DNA of 64,000 bases from Streptomyces marianii (GCF_005795905.1 NZ_VAWE01000001.1:868001-932000); one strand, 5' to 3'. Shown: positions 1 through 9,431, numbered from the stretch's first letter. Made by a program: numbers and translations. Notes: generated by a model not told the origin, from the sequence alone.

Positions 1-968
1 CGGGGGCCGGGCTCGTCAAGGCACTCGGTGATGAAATCGAGTTCGCTCTCGCGTCCTACGAAATCGGCGGTGGGCAGCGGCAGTTGGGACGCAACGGCGG
101 GTGCGGTCCCGGCCCGGCGGGACGGCGCGGCGGACCGCGTGGGCACGGCCTCGACGGGCGCCTCCGCGCCGAGCACGGTCCGCTGCAACTCCTGGAGCCG
201 TTCCGACGGCTCGATGCCCAGTTCGTCGACCAGGCTTCGGCGCAGCCGCGTGAAGGCGTCGAGGGCCGCCCCGCGCTGACCCGCCCGATACGCGGCCGTC
301 ATCAGCTGGGCGGTGAACCGCTCGTTGAGCGGATGGTCGGCGGTCAGCTTGCGCAACTCCCCCACCAGGGCCCGATGACGCCCGAGTTGCAGCTCCGCGT
401 CGATGCGCAGCTCCAGTGCTCCCAGCCGGCTGTCTGCCAGATGGGCGATCTGCGCGGCGAGGAGCGGACCGGCCTCCAGGCCCGCGAACGGCTCGCCGCG
501 CCACAGCCCGAGCCCTTCGCGCAGGAGTCTGGCGCCCTCTACGGCATCGCCTTCGCTCAGGGCGATGCGTGCCCGGGCCACCCGGTGCTCGAACTCCCAC
601 AGGTCCAGCTCACCGGGGCGCAGCACGAGCCGGTAGCCGCCGGAACCGGTCTCCAGGCGGTTGGTGCGGCGGGTGTCGGCGGAGTCGCCGGGCCTGAGGG
701 CCTGGCGCATCTGGTAGACGTACGTCTGCACGGTCTTGCGGGCGAGCCTCGGCGGCTCGCCCTCCCACAGCTCCTCGATCAGGGCCGAGGTCGACACCAG
801 CCGGTTGGCGTTCAGCAGCAGCGCCGCCAACGCCCGCCGGGCCATGGGCGCCGTCGGTGTGCGGTCCCGTCCCTCCGTGCGGACCTCCAGGGGGCCCAGT
901 ATCCCGATCCGCAGCGCCGCCGGTGCGGCGGCGGCCGAGGAGGCTCCGGGTGGAGTGGCCTCGTTCAT
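1..968 (-). CDS. SARP-family transcriptional activator (5' part; runs off left edge)
   Basis: DnrI/RedD/AfsR-type pathway activator, truncated by the window edge after about 320 residues. Reading from the ATG at 966-968, residues ~18-100 form an OmpR-like winged helix (starts LRIGILGPLEV) and ~105-250 a bacterial transcriptional activation domain (contains LWRGEPFAG and ELRKLTADHPLNERF). After a linker the motif DFVGRES begins what looks like an NB-ARC ATPase domain, so this is probably a large SARP of AfsR type. A GGGGAG ribosome-binding site sits about 7 bases before the ATG. The start overlaps the stop of the upstream ligase by 4 bp (ATGA), so it is the third gene of the AraC-ligase-SARP operon. 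It is probably the cluster's direct activator, placed indirectly under signal control by the ARE at 3696-3713. Seen: domains, coupling. Inferred: targets. Confidence 0.9.
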   Translation of the reverse strand, partial: MNEATPPGASSAAAAPAALRIGILGPLEVRTEGRDRTPTAPMARRALAALLLNANRLVSTSALIEELWEGEPPRLARKTVQTYVYQMRQALRPGDSADTRRTNRLETGSGGYRLVLRPGELDLWEFEHRVARARIALSEGDAVEGARLLREGLGLWRGEPFAGLEAGPLLAAQIAHLADSRLGALELRIDAELQLGRHRALVGELRKLTADHPLNERFTAQLMTAAYRAGQRGAALDAFTRLRRSLVDELGIEPSERLQELQRTVLGAEAPVEAVPTRSAAPSRRAGTAPAVASQLPLPTADFVGRESELDFITECLDEPGP

Positions 969-2674
969 GGTGTCTTCTCCCCTAGTCCTGTCCTGTTCCG
1001 TTCGTCGGCGGTGCCGGGTTCGGCGATGCCGGCACTTCGGGACTCGAACCACCGCCGCAGCCGCGATCGGCGGAGTTTCCCCGCGCCCGTCTTCGGAACG
1101 TCGTCCTTGGACAGCGGCACGACGTGGTCGACGCGCAGCCCGAGCCGGTCCGCCACCCGGTCCCTGATCGCGGCGGCGGCGAGCGAGGTGTCGAAACCGG
1201 ACCCGCCGCCGTTCCGGGGGTGGAAGAACACGGCAAGCCCGTCCCGGCCCGCTACGGTGACCGTCGAGGCCACCGTGTACGAGGGCGTGACGAAGTCGAG
1301 TTCCTCGGCCACCGCCTCGATCTCGTGGCCGTGCCGGCTCGGCTCGCTGCCCGTCCCCCCGACGACGTCGTCGGCGCGACCGGTGACGGTGAGGACACCG
1401 TCCTCGACGTAGGCCAGATCACCGGTCCTGAACCAGCCGTCCGCGGTGAACGACCGGCGGTTCTGCGCCGCGTCGTCGTAGTAGCCGGGGGTGACCGACG
1501 CGCCGGTCACCTGCAGATGTCCCGGGGTGCCGAGGGGAACGGTGCGCCCCGCGGCGTCGACGCAGCGGACCGCTGTCCCGGCCTGCGGGCGCCCGGCGGG
1601 GACGTACCGCTCGTCCTCGGCGGCGGGCCCGGGGAACCGGCCCTCCACCACCCCGGCAGCGGTCTCCGACATGCCCCAGCCGGGGAACACCGCGTCCGCG
1701 GGCAGTCCGAACGGTGCGAGCAGTTCCAGGAAGCGGCGCACGACGGCTCCGCGCACCGCCTCACCGCCGTTGAGGACGTAGCGCAGTCGGCTCAGGTCCC
1801 AGCTTCGGCCGCCCAGGCGGTGTGCCTGGTCGTTGACGAGCCCGAAGGCGGAATCGGGCGCCCAGGTGGTGCAGACCCGGTGCCGGTCGGCCATGTCGAG
1901 CCAGCGCAGGGGGTCCTCCAGGACCCAGGCGCGCGACGCGTGCACCTGGTGGGCACCCACGAGGACGTCGCGGACGTGGAACAGCAGGAGTCCGCCCGCG
2001 TGGTCGAGCGGCATCCAGTTGAGACTTCTGGTGGCGCTGGTGAGCGCGTGGGCACGGGCGGTTGCGGTGCTGCGGCTGAGGATGTTCCGGTGGGTGAGGG
2101 TGACGGCCTTGGGCGCGCCGGTGGAGCCGGAGGTGAGCAGCACCAGGGCCAGGCCGTCGGGGCGCGCCGGATACCACGCGCGGTCGGCCCTCGCGCCGCG
2201 CAGCCGGTCCGGTGTGCCGAGCCAGGCACCGGCCCAGCGCGGGTCGGAGCGGGTGGCCGCGCCGATGCGCGCGCCGCGCCCGGTGATCGCCGGTGGTCTG
2301 CCGTACCGGGTCCAGACCGAGTCGAGGAGCCGGGGCGCGGCCTCGGGGTCCCCGGCCCCGACCAGGACGGGCACGAAGCCGCCCAGGACGCAGGCCCAGA
2401 AGGCGGCGACGAGGTCGGGGGGGTCCGCGATCTGCAGCAGGACCAGTTCCGCGGGGCGGACCCCGGCGGCCCGGATGCCGGCGAGCAGCCGCGCCGCCTC
2501 GTCGAGCAGTTCGGCATAGGTGCGGTGGGTCTCGCCGCCGTCGGCACCGACGAAGCGGAGACCCTCGGGGGCGCCTGCCACGGCCGCCCGGCGGAGCGCT
2601 TCGCCGAGGTTCGCGCAGTCGGGCTCCGGGGCGCGACCGCCGTCGAGGAGCGCGAGCCCCTGAGGGGGCCTCAC
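965..2674 (-). CDS. Adenylate-forming acyl/aryl ligase (AMP-binding enzyme, FAAL-like)
   Basis: Activates a carboxylate as its acyl-adenylate. The 569-residue protein has the phosphate-binding loop LLTSGSTGAPKAVTLTHRN, the motif GWGMSETAAGV, the aspartate motif WFRTGDLAYVEDG and the C-terminal catalytic-lysine motif TGAGKLRRSRL, so it should be active. The stretch LNWMPLDHAGGL resembles the fatty-acyl-AMP-ligase/hybrid-NRPS loading branch rather than acetyl-CoA synthetases. It has no carrier-protein domain, so the acyl group must go to a separate carrier or to CoA. Its start overlaps the upstream AraC gene by 4 bp and its stop overlaps the SARP start. The substrate cannot be read from the sequence. 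A chorismate-derived aryl acid is possible given the neighbouring shikimate genes (inference). Confidence 0.9.
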   Translation of the reverse strand: MRPPQGLALLDGGRAPEPDCANLGEALRRAAVAGAPEGLRFVGADGGETHRTYAELLDEAARLLAGIRAAGVRPAELVLLQIADPPDLVAAFWACVLGGFVPVLVGAGDPEAAPRLLDSVWTRYGRPPAITGRGARIGAATRSDPRWAGAWLGTPDRLRGARADRAWYPARPDGLALVLLTSGSTGAPKAVTLTHRNILSRSTATARAHALTSATRSLNWMPLDHAGGLLLFHVRDVLVGAHQVHASRAWVLEDPLRWLDMADRHRVCTTWAPDSAFGLVNDQAHRLGGRSWDLSRLRYVLNGGEAVRGAVVRRFLELLAPFGLPADAVFPGWGMSETAAGVVEGRFPGPAAEDERYVPAGRPQAGTAVRCVDAAGRTVPLGTPGHLQVTGASVTPGYYDDAAQNRRSFTADGWFRTGDLAYVEDGVLTVTGRADDVVGGTGSEPSRHGHEIEAVAEELDFVTPSYTVASTVTVAGRDGLAVFFHPRNGGGSGFDTSLAAAAIRDRVADRLGLRVDHVVPLSKDDVPKTGAGKLRRSRLRRWFESRSAGIAEPGTADERNRTGLGEKTP

Positions 2675-3618
2675 AGTCCGGCCCTCTCCTTGCGGAACTC
2701 CCGTGGTGTGGTGCCGTACCGCTCGCGGAAGAGCCGGCTGAAACGGGACGCGCCGTAGAGGCCGGCCCGTTCACCGATCAGCGCGACGGGGAGGTGGTCC
2801 AGGGCCGGATCGGCCAGTTCCGAGCGACAGCGCGCCAGTCGTTCGTCCCTGACCCAGCGGGCCGGGCTGATGCCGAACTCCTGGAAGATCTTCTGCAGAT
2901 ACCGCAGCGAGATGTTGTGGCGGCGGGCGATGACGACCGGGCTGAGATCGGGTTCGGCGAGGCGCTCGCGCACATGTGCCTGGATCCGCAGCATGAGGGC
3001 CTGTCTGGCGACCTCGGAATCGGCCGCGACATCGCGCATGCGTTCGCTGAACAGGGCCGCTGCGAGTCCGACGACGCTGCCGCCGAGAAGGTCGACCGCG
3101 GTCTCGACCTCCTTGCCGTGCCGGCCGAGCCCGTCGAGGAGGGTGGACAGCAGCGCGGCGAGCCCCTGGTCGCCGGCCCAGGGCTGCGCGGTGAGGTTCT
3201 CGGCCTCCGTGCCGCTGATGCCCACCAGGCGGTGCGGCACCATCACGTCGACCATGCGGAAGTTCTCCGGCATGATCACTTTGTACGGTCGGGTGGAGTC
3301 GAAGCAGATGAGCTGGGGGCTGCGGACCACGCCGTGCCGGCCGTCCTGGAACACCCATATCTCGCCGGTCAGCGGACGGCAGACGCGCAGGTACCCGTCC
3401 CGCGCGGCGTCGATCCGACGGCTCGGGAGGACCAGTTCGCGCGGCCCGCCCCGCACCAGCGACACCGTCACCCCGCCGAACCGGTGGCGGGCGGTGGTGC
3501 CGTCGAGTGTCTCGCCGCGCGCCGTGGTGATCTGTACGCCGCCACGGTCGACGGGAGCCTTGCCGGCACCCGCGGCCGCCGTCTGGTCCTGTGGTGCCAG
3601 GGCATCCACGCGTGGCAT
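2671..3618 (-). CDS. AraC-family transcriptional regulator
   Basis: A 315-residue activator with an N-terminal cupin-like AraC ligand-binding region (~25-190) and a C-terminal double helix-turn-helix (~210-310). The latter includes SLRYLQKIFQEFG and the second HTH GLYGASRFSRLFRERYGTTP. The start is set by a strong GAGGAGG site before the ATG at 3616-3618. It is the first gene of a three-gene operon (AraC, ligase, SARP) whose junctions all overlap by 4 bp. A perfect 18-bp palindrome of the ARE class lies ~80-100 bp upstream, so the operon is likely repressed by the TetR-type receptor encoded at 24628-25272 until the diffusible signal accumulates. Effector ligand unknown. Confidence 0.88.
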   Translation of the reverse strand: MPRVDALAPQDQTAAAGAGKAPVDRGGVQITTARGETLDGTTARHRFGGVTVSLVRGGPRELVLPSRRIDAARDGYLRVCRPLTGEIWVFQDGRHGVVRSPQLICFDSTRPYKVIMPENFRMVDVMVPHRLVGISGTEAENLTAQPWAGDQGLAALLSTLLDGLGRHGKEVETAVDLLGGSVVGLAAALFSERMRDVAADSEVARQALMLRIQAHVRERLAEPDLSPVVIARRHNISLRYLQKIFQEFGISPARWVRDERLARCRSELADPALDHLPVALIGERAGLYGASRFSRLFRERYGTTPREFRKERAGL

Positions 3619-3695
3619 CTCAACCCCTCCTCATGCATGAGGACCCGGGGAGCCGACCCGGTGGGACGGCTCCGGCAGATCCTCCCCATGAAAAC

Positions 3696-3713
3696 ATACC
3701 AGCATGCTGGTAT
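3696..3713. promoter_or_regulatory. ARE1: gamma-butyrolactone-type autoregulatory element
   Basis: ATACCAGCATGCTGGTAT is a perfect 18-bp palindrome in an A-rich flank, upstream of the AraC-ligase-SARP operon. It matches four other sites in the window at the ACC-GCA core and the GTAT half. Sites of this shape are bound by ArpA/ScbR-type receptors. Confidence 0.8.
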
Positions 3714-3778
3714 TCAAACCTGATCGCACCTTTCGATGAAGAGGACCGAACGGGGCGTTCCGGCAGGGAGTGATCGGC

Positions 3779-4894
3779 TCATGCCACGTCCCGGTAGGCG
3801 CGGCGCTCACACAGCGCGGCCGCGACCGCTGCACGAGCCTCTTCGCTGCGCCGCCCGGACCGGACCAGTGCCCACCGCTCCAGCCCGGTGGCCAGTTCCC
3901 GGTAGCAGATGCCGAGTCCGGGCAGGGCGGCCAGCACCTCCCAGGCCGCACGCTCGGTCAGAGGCCCCTCTTCGGCACGGGTCGCGGCCCGTGCCCCGAC
4001 GGGCGCCGGCACCGCCCGGAGCGCGTCCCACGCGACCAGGCCCAGATCGCCCCCGGACGGCCGCGCACCGTAACCGGCCCTGCGCTCCGACCCGTTGCCG
4101 TACGGCGGGGCGAACGGCGTGCCCCACAGCAGCCGCGGCGCCCGGGCGCCGTGCCGGGCCAGGCCGGCCCAGCGGGCGCTGCCGAGGAGCCGACCGTGGA
4201 GTTCGCGCACGATCCGTGCGCTCGCCACCGCCACCCGGCCCCGCACCGCGCCGGCCGCGCCGCCGTCCGCCTCTCCCAGCCGCCGTTCGACCGCGGCGTC
4301 CAGGCCGTCGACGGCGAACGACAGGACCGGAGCCACGCGGGAGGGGTCCCGCCCCGCCCTGACGGCACGCTCCAGTCCGGCGAAGCAGGACTCGACGACA
4401 CGGACGTACCGCTCCACGGAGTAGACGTGCGTGGCATGCACGCCGATCCCCGCCGCCAGGCACTCCTCGACCACCCCGAGGCCCCGCAGGGTCGCGGGGA
4501 TCGCGACCAGCACATTGCTCCGGCCGACGGCGCGCCCCAGCCGCCGCGCGGCGGCCACCGAGGCGACCGGGTCGTGCGCGAGACGGGGGTCGAGCGCGAC
4601 GCTGACCTGCCCGTCCGCCCCGCCGGAGGCCTCGTGCAGCGGCCGCAGCAGGTCGGCCGCCCAGCGTGCGTCGTAGGCCAGCAGCTCCGCGAGCGCCGCG
4701 CCGGGGGACAGGTCGCGCCACGCCAGGACGGCGAGATGGGGTGCGTACGCCGACGGGCCCGCACTCCCGTCGGCGGCCGGGACGCAGCAGACGCCGCGGA
4801 CCCCGTGCTCCCGCACCAGCCGGCCGAGAGTCCCGTCGTACAGCTCCTGGCGGCCGATCCCGTCCAACCAGAGCCCAGCGCCCGCCGACCTCAC
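3779..4894 (-). CDS. Transaldolase-like protein lacking catalytic residues
   Basis: 371 residues from a GTG at 4892-4894 that overlaps the transketolase stop (GTGA). The fold signature of bacterial transaldolases is clear: LWLDGIGRQELYDGTLGRLV at the start, then VALDPRLAHDPVASVAAARR, NVLVAIPAT, AAGIGVHATHVYSVERY. The active site is not intact. The Schiff-base lysine expected in the IPAT motif (normally IKIPAT) is alanine at residue ~131, the glutamate of the usual VSLE motif is alanine at ~100, and the TSNPT segment reads CCVPA. The first aspartate (D11) is kept. As read, it cannot work by the standard Schiff-base mechanism. It could be a partner or regulator of the coupled transketolase or an enzyme with new chemistry. 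Last gene of the shikimate-supply operon. Confidence 0.85.
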   Translation of the reverse strand: MRSAGAGLWLDGIGRQELYDGTLGRLVREHGVRGVCCVPAADGSAGPSAYAPHLAVLAWRDLSPGAALAELLAYDARWAADLLRPLHEASGGADGQVSVALDPRLAHDPVASVAAARRLGRAVGRSNVLVAIPATLRGLGVVEECLAAGIGVHATHVYSVERYVRVVESCFAGLERAVRAGRDPSRVAPVLSFAVDGLDAAVERRLGEADGGAAGAVRGRVAVASARIVRELHGRLLGSARWAGLARHGARAPRLLWGTPFAPPYGNGSERRAGYGARPSGGDLGLVAWDALRAVPAPVGARAATRAEEGPLTERAAWEVLAALPGLGICYRELATGLERWALVRSGRRSEEARAAVAAALCERRAYRDVA

Positions 4895-7026
4895 CGCACG
4901 GCCCTCCGCGCGGCGCGGAGCAGGCTGCTGCGCGCGGCCGCGGCCACCCGCTCGGGGGTGAGCCCGAACTGCTCGTACAGCCGCTGGTAGGGCATGCTCG
5001 CCCCGAACTGCTCGATGCCGACGGCCTCCCCGGCCGACCCGAGGAGCACGTACCAGCCGAGCGCCGAACCGGCCTCGACCGAGACCCGGGCCTCGACGTC
5101 CGGCGGCAGCACCGCATCGCGGTACGCCGAGTCCTGCTCGGCGAACCACTCCAGGCACGGCATGGACACCACGCGGGTGGCGACGGACTCCTCCTGGAGG
5201 ATGCGTCGGGCCTCCAGAGCGATCGGAACCTCGCTGCCGGTCGCGATGAGGACGACGTCGGGGGCTTCGCCGGTGGCCTCTGCGAGGACGTAGCCGCCGC
5301 GCACGGCGCCCTCGGCGGAAGCGAGCCCGGAGGCCGGGGAGCGGTCGAGCACGGGCAGGTTCTGCCGGCTGAGGGCGAGCCCGGCGGGCCGGTCGGTGCG
5401 CTCGAGGATGCCGCGCCACACCGCGACCGTCTCGTTGGCGTCCGCCGGGCGCACCACATCCAGTCCGGGGATGGCGCGCAGCGACCACAGGTGCTCGACG
5501 GGCTGGTGTGTCGGACCGTCCTCGCCCAGGCCGATCGAGTCGTGCGTCCAGACGTACGTCACGGGCAGCCTCATCATCGCGGCGAGCCGGACTGCGGGAC
5601 GCATGTAGTCGGAGAACACCAGGAACGTCCCGCCGTAGGGACGGGTACCGCCGTGCAGCGCGATGCCGTTGAGGATCGCGCCCATCGCGTGCTCCCGGAT
5701 GCCGAAATGCAGAGTGCGGCCGTACCGGTGACCCGGGAAGGCGGCGGTGGCGTGCTCCTCGGGAACGAAGGACGGCTCGCCCCTCATCGTGGTGAGGTTG
5801 GAGTCGGCGAGGTCGGCGGACCCGCCCCACAGTTCGGGAAGGGCACCGGCCAGGGCGGTCAGCACCTCGCCCGACGCCTTGCGGGTGGCGATCTGCTCAC
5901 CGGCGGGGAAATCGGGCAGTGCCCGCTGCCAGCCGTCCGGGAGCCGGCGCGCGCTGATCCGGTCGAACTCGGCGGCCCGCTCCGGCTGGGCGGTCCGCCA
6001 GTCCCGGAACCGCTTGTCCCACTCCTCGTGCGCGATCCGGCCGCGCTCGGCCGCGCCGCGGGTGTGCGCGAGGACGCCGTCGGGCACCTGGAAGGTGAGC
6101 TCGGGGTCGAGCCCGAGTTCGCTCTTGAGGGCTGCCAGTTCGGCGGCGCCGAGCGCGGCGCCATGGATCTTGCCGGAGTTCCGCTTGCCGGGAGAGGGCC
6201 ACCCGATCACGGTGCGCAGGGCGACCAGCGACGGCCGGCCGCTCTCGCCGCGGGCGGCGGTCAGCGCATCCTGCAGTGCCGGGACGTCCTCGGCATAGCC
6301 CTCTCCCTCGGTCCAGTCCACCCGCTGCACATGCCAGCCGTACGCCCGGTAGCGGGCCAGCACGTCCTCGGAGACGGCGATGGACGTGTCGTCCTCGATC
6401 GAGATCCGGTTGTCGTCCCAGAGCACAACCAGGTTGCCGAGTTTCTGGTGCCCGGCCAGCGAACTCGCCTCATGGCTGATGCCTTCCTCCAGGTCCCCGT
6501 CCGAGGCGAAGGCCCAGATCGTGTGATCGAAGGGGGAGTCGCCGGGCGCGGCGTCGGGGTCGAACAGGCCACGTTCGCGGCGGGCGGCCATCGCCATGCC
6601 GACCGCGTTGGCCAGACCCTGCCCGAGCGGCCCCGTGGTGGTCTCCACACCCGGAGTGTGCCCGTACTCGGGGTGGGCCGGGGTCGAACTCCCCTCGGTC
6701 CGCAGCGCCTTGAGGTCGTCGAGGCAGAGCCCGTAGCCGCTCAGGTACAGCTGGGTGTAGAGGGTCAGGCTGGAGTGTCCGCAGGAGAGGACGAAACGGT
6801 CCCGACCCGCCCACGTCGGGTCGGCCGGGTCGTGCCGCAGCAGCCGCTGGAACAGCAGGTGGGCGGCCGGGGCCAGGCTGATCGCGGTGCCCGGATGGCC
6901 GTGCCCGGCGCGCTCCACCGCGTCGGCGGCGAGGGCGCGTGCGACATCGACGGCCTTGCGGTCGATCTCCGTCCAAGGCGGCGTGGTCGTTCTCGGGTGG
7001 TGGTGCCCGGTCGAAGCGGTGGTCAT
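4891..7026 (-). CDS. tkt: Transketolase
   Basis: Full-length 711-residue thiamine-diphosphate enzyme that interconverts pentose-phosphate and glycolytic sugars, here likely supplying erythrose-4-phosphate. Visible motifs: GHPGTAISLAPAAHLLF, LSCGHSSLTLYTQLYL, the ThDP motif SDGDLEEGISHEASSLAGH, HFGIREHAMGAILNGIALHG and the C-terminal ATGSEVPIALEA. All blocks expected in a typical actinobacterial transketolase are present. A GAGGAAACC site precedes the ATG. It lies 27 bp after the transposase-like gene and overlaps the transaldolase-like gene by 4 bp. As a second, cluster-borne copy next to DHQ synthase and chorismate synthase, its job is probably to push carbon into the shikimate pathway for the product (inference). 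Confidence 0.95.
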   Translation of the reverse strand: MTTASTGHHHPRTTTPPWTEIDRKAVDVARALAADAVERAGHGHPGTAISLAPAAHLLFQRLLRHDPADPTWAGRDRFVLSCGHSSLTLYTQLYLSGYGLCLDDLKALRTEGSSTPAHPEYGHTPGVETTTGPLGQGLANAVGMAMAARRERGLFDPDAAPGDSPFDHTIWAFASDGDLEEGISHEASSLAGHQKLGNLVVLWDDNRISIEDDTSIAVSEDVLARYRAYGWHVQRVDWTEGEGYAEDVPALQDALTAARGESGRPSLVALRTVIGWPSPGKRNSGKIHGAALGAAELAALKSELGLDPELTFQVPDGVLAHTRGAAERGRIAHEEWDKRFRDWRTAQPERAAEFDRISARRLPDGWQRALPDFPAGEQIATRKASGEVLTALAGALPELWGGSADLADSNLTTMRGEPSFVPEEHATAAFPGHRYGRTLHFGIREHAMGAILNGIALHGGTRPYGGTFLVFSDYMRPAVRLAAMMRLPVTYVWTHDSIGLGEDGPTHQPVEHLWSLRAIPGLDVVRPADANETVAVWRGILERTDRPAGLALSRQNLPVLDRSPASGLASAEGAVRGGYVLAEATGEAPDVVLIATGSEVPIALEARRILQEESVATRVVSMPCLEWFAEQDSAYRDAVLPPDVEARVSVEAGSALGWYVLLGSAGEAVGIEQFGASMPYQRLYEQFGLTPERVAAAARSSLLRAARRAVR

Positions 7027-7053
7027 GGTTTCCTCTTTCGGTCAGGCCGGCGC

Positions 7054-8280
7054 TCAGCAGGCGATGCCGGTTCGGGAGGCGTCCTCGGTGCGGGCGGGAA
7101 GCAGCAGTGCCGCCGTGTGGGCGACGGAGGCGAGCGTGGTGTGCCGGTGCCAGCCGGCGAAGGAGCGGCCCGCGAAGTCGTACAGACCGACCCGGCGCCC
7201 GGTACCGGCCGCTTCCCCGGCCACGAGGCCGGGGGCACGGGTGAGCCGGACCAGGGCGCCGATGGGGTGGTCGGTCAGATCGGTGAGCCAGAACGCGGCG
7301 CGCCGGGGATGGCGCGGATCCTTGTCGACGAGCAGCACCGACTGCCGCGGCGCTCCGGCACCCGGCACCCGGCAGACGAACCGGCTCACCTCATGGGGCG
7401 CGCCGGTCGGGCCGGTCGTGGCGAGACGGGTGGCTGCGGAGGCGTCCGCGGCCAGTTGCTCCGCCGTGACGGCCGCTCGGGTGCGCCGCGGGGGCTCCCC
7501 CGCCGGAACGAGCAGTTGCGACGCACTGACGCGGAGCAGATGGGGCAGGCCGCGCGCACCGAGAGCGGCCACAGTCCGGGCTGCACAGATGCGCCGGGCG
7601 TCGAGCAGTACCGGTGCATGCCCCCGGGCGCCGTACTGCGGAGACCCGGGGAGCATGTCGAGCCCGGCACCGACCGCGTCCAGCGGGCGGGCGTCCTGCG
7701 GGATACCGACCCGCGCGCGCAGCCGGGGGTCGTCCAGCCAGCGCCGCGGGAGCAGCAACCGCCAGTCTGCCGGGAAGCCGCCGAGCGGCGTGACCGCCCA
7801 GAGCCCCACGGAGCGCTGCCCGTTGACGCGGACTCCGGCGCGGGGGGCCGCACCGGAGTCGGCCCGGGCGGGGGCGCGGCCGGTGCACGGGGCGGCGACA
7901 GCCCGCACCACCCACGCCGACGGCTGCACGTCGCGCGCCAGCCGGTCGGCCAGGGCCCGCCGCACCGGAACCCAGTCCCAGGTCGACTCGCTGATGAAAT
8001 GGTGCAGCCGTTGGGCATCGGCGGTCCTGCCGGTGGGTGAGGCGACATTGCGGATCGTCTTGCGCCCCTGGGCGGCGAGGAGCCCTCTGATGTAGAGCTC
8101 GCCGCTGCGCCGCTGGTCGCTTCGGGGCAGCGAGTGCAGCACCTGCCGCGCCAGTTCGGCCACCAGGTCGGAGCCGCCGGCGGTACCGGCCCGGCGCGGG
8201 CCGGTTCCTCGGGCCGGCTCCCTCGCGGCCGCCGCCGGCCGGCCCGTTCGGTGTCCGAGAACGAGCCCACGGGAACTCAC
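7054..8280 (-). CDS. Transposase-like protein (IS701/DDE_5 fold), probably domesticated
   Basis: 408 residues from a GTG that overlaps the dehydroquinate synthase stop (GTGA). The N-terminal part resembles IS701-family transposases: VAELARQVLHSLPRSDQRRS, ELYIRGLLAAQGRKTIRNVA, LHHFISESTWDWVPVRRALA. The segment that normally carries the first catalytic aspartates (WVVDDTG) reads WVVRAVAAP, so the DDE triad is broken. I see no terminal inverted repeats around it. It sits in the middle of a translationally coupled operon, which argues for selection as a host protein and against an inserted element. The genuine IS701 element at 23242-24627 still has DDTG, a useful contrast. Function unknown. DNA-binding regulator is one possibility. 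Confidence 0.7.
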   Translation of the reverse strand: MSSRGLVLGHRTGRPAAAAREPARGTGPRRAGTAGGSDLVAELARQVLHSLPRSDQRRSGELYIRGLLAAQGRKTIRNVASPTGRTADAQRLHHFISESTWDWVPVRRALADRLARDVQPSAWVVRAVAAPCTGRAPARADSGAAPRAGVRVNGQRSVGLWAVTPLGGFPADWRLLLPRRWLDDPRLRARVGIPQDARPLDAVGAGLDMLPGSPQYGARGHAPVLLDARRICAARTVAALGARGLPHLLRVSASQLLVPAGEPPRRTRAAVTAEQLAADASAATRLATTGPTGAPHEVSRFVCRVPGAGAPRQSVLLVDKDPRHPRRAAFWLTDLTDHPIGALVRLTRAPGLVAGEAAGTGRRVGLYDFAGRSFAGWHRHTTLASVAHTAALLLPARTEDASRTGIAC

Positions 8281-9431
8281 GTGCCGATCCGGGTGAACGC
8301 CTCGGTCAGCAGCGCCTCTTCGGGGTCCTCCAGCAGCACCGGTCGGCCCGGTGCCTCCAGGACGACGAGACGGAGCCGGTGGCCTCGGGGCCCGTTGTCC
8401 ACGGCGAACGCCGGACGCAGCCGCTCCCATGCCTCGCGCGGATAGCCGGTGGGCAGTCCGACGGAGACGAGCAGCTCGCGCTGGCGCTCGACGTGCTCGG
8501 GGTCCAGCCGGCCGTCGAGCGCGGCGAGTTCGGCGGCGAAACTCATCCCGATGGCAAGGGCGTGGCCGTGCCGGATCCGGTAGCGCTCCGCATGTTCCAC
8601 GGCATGGGCGAGAGTGTGGCCGTAGTCGAGGAACTCGCGGCGTCCGTGACCGTGCGGCGGCTCGGCGACGAAGCCGGCCTTGACCCGCACGGCACGCTCG
8701 ACGAGCTCGGCGGTGACCGGACCGCGGGGGTCGGTGGCCGCGCGCGGGTCGGCCTCGACGAGATCGAGGATGCCCGGGTCACCGGTCAGCCCCGCCTTGA
8801 TGACCCCGGCGACCCCGCTGGCGTAGTCCGCGGGTTTCATCCCCTGGAGCAGGTCGAGGTCGCAGATCACGTGGTCCGGGGTGTGAAAGGCCCCCACAAG
8901 GTCCTTCCCCCGGGGGATGTTGATGGCCGTCCGGCCGCCGATCGCGGCGTCGACCATGCCGAGCAGGGTGCTGGGGACCAGGGTCAGCGGCACTCCTCGC
9001 AGCCAGCTCGCCGCGAGGAACCCGGCGAGATCGGTCGTCGCCCCGCCGCCCACTGCGACGATGGCATCGGACCGGGTGAACCCCTCTTCCGCAAGGCGCG
9101 ACCACAGGTACACCAGCACGCCCGCGTCCTTGGCGGCCTCACCGGGCGGTACGACGAGCGGCAGCACCTTGCGTCCGCTCTGCTCCAGCTCCTCCGCGAT
9201 CCGCCTGGCGTGGACGGCCACGACCGGCGGATGCACGAGGGCCACCCGCACCGCCGTGCTGTCGAGCAGGTGCCCGGTCTTCAGGGAGACACCGGCCCCG
9301 ATGACGACGGAACAGGAGGCCGTACCGGAGACGGTCAGACGGGCGGGGGGTGTCGCGGCGGACGGGGGACGGGCCGCGGGGGCCGCGGGGGACATGGATT
9401 CGCTGAGTGTGGGAGGCATGAGTTCCGTCAT
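8277..9431 (-). CDS. aroB: 3-dehydroquinate synthase family protein
   Basis: 384 residues. Converts DAHP to 3-dehydroquinate, the second shikimate step, in an NAD- and Zn-dependent reaction. Motifs of the AroB family are intact: [22 protein letters not shown] (split here as [12 protein letters not shown]), [40 protein letters not shown] with the metal-binding histidines, and [15 protein letters not shown]. It has a ~35-residue Pro/Ala-rich N-terminal extension. The start overlaps the chorismate synthase stop by 4 bp and the stop overlaps the transposase-like gene. Some cluster-borne AroB paralogues are aminoDHQ or sugar-phosphate cyclases. The residues I can see look like true DHQ synthase, but substrate is not proved. 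Confidence 0.9.
   Translation of the reverse strand: MTELMPPTLSESMSPAAPAARPPSAATPPARLTVSGTASCSVVIGAGVSLKTGHLLDSTAVRVALVHPPVVAVHARRIAEELEQSGRKVLPLVVPPGEAAKDAGVLVYLWSRLAEEGFTRSDAIVAVGGGATTDLAGFLAASWLRGVPLTLVPSTLLGMVDAAIGGRTAINIPRGKDLVGAFHTPDHVICDLDLLQGMKPADYASGVAGVIKAGLTGDPGILDLVEADPRAATDPRGPVTAELVERAVRVKAGFVAEPPHGHGRREFLDYGHTLAHAVEHAERYRIRHGHALAIGMSFAAELAALDGRLDPEHVERQRELLVSVGLPTGYPREAWERLRPAFAVDNGPRGHRLRLVVLEAPGRPVLLEDPEEALLTEAFTRIGT

Noticed and set aside
4666..8040. Very long open frame on the plus strand opposite the transketolase operon
   Set aside because: High GC leaves the antisense frame free of stops. Its translation shows no family motif, while the minus strand carries well-conserved enzymes.
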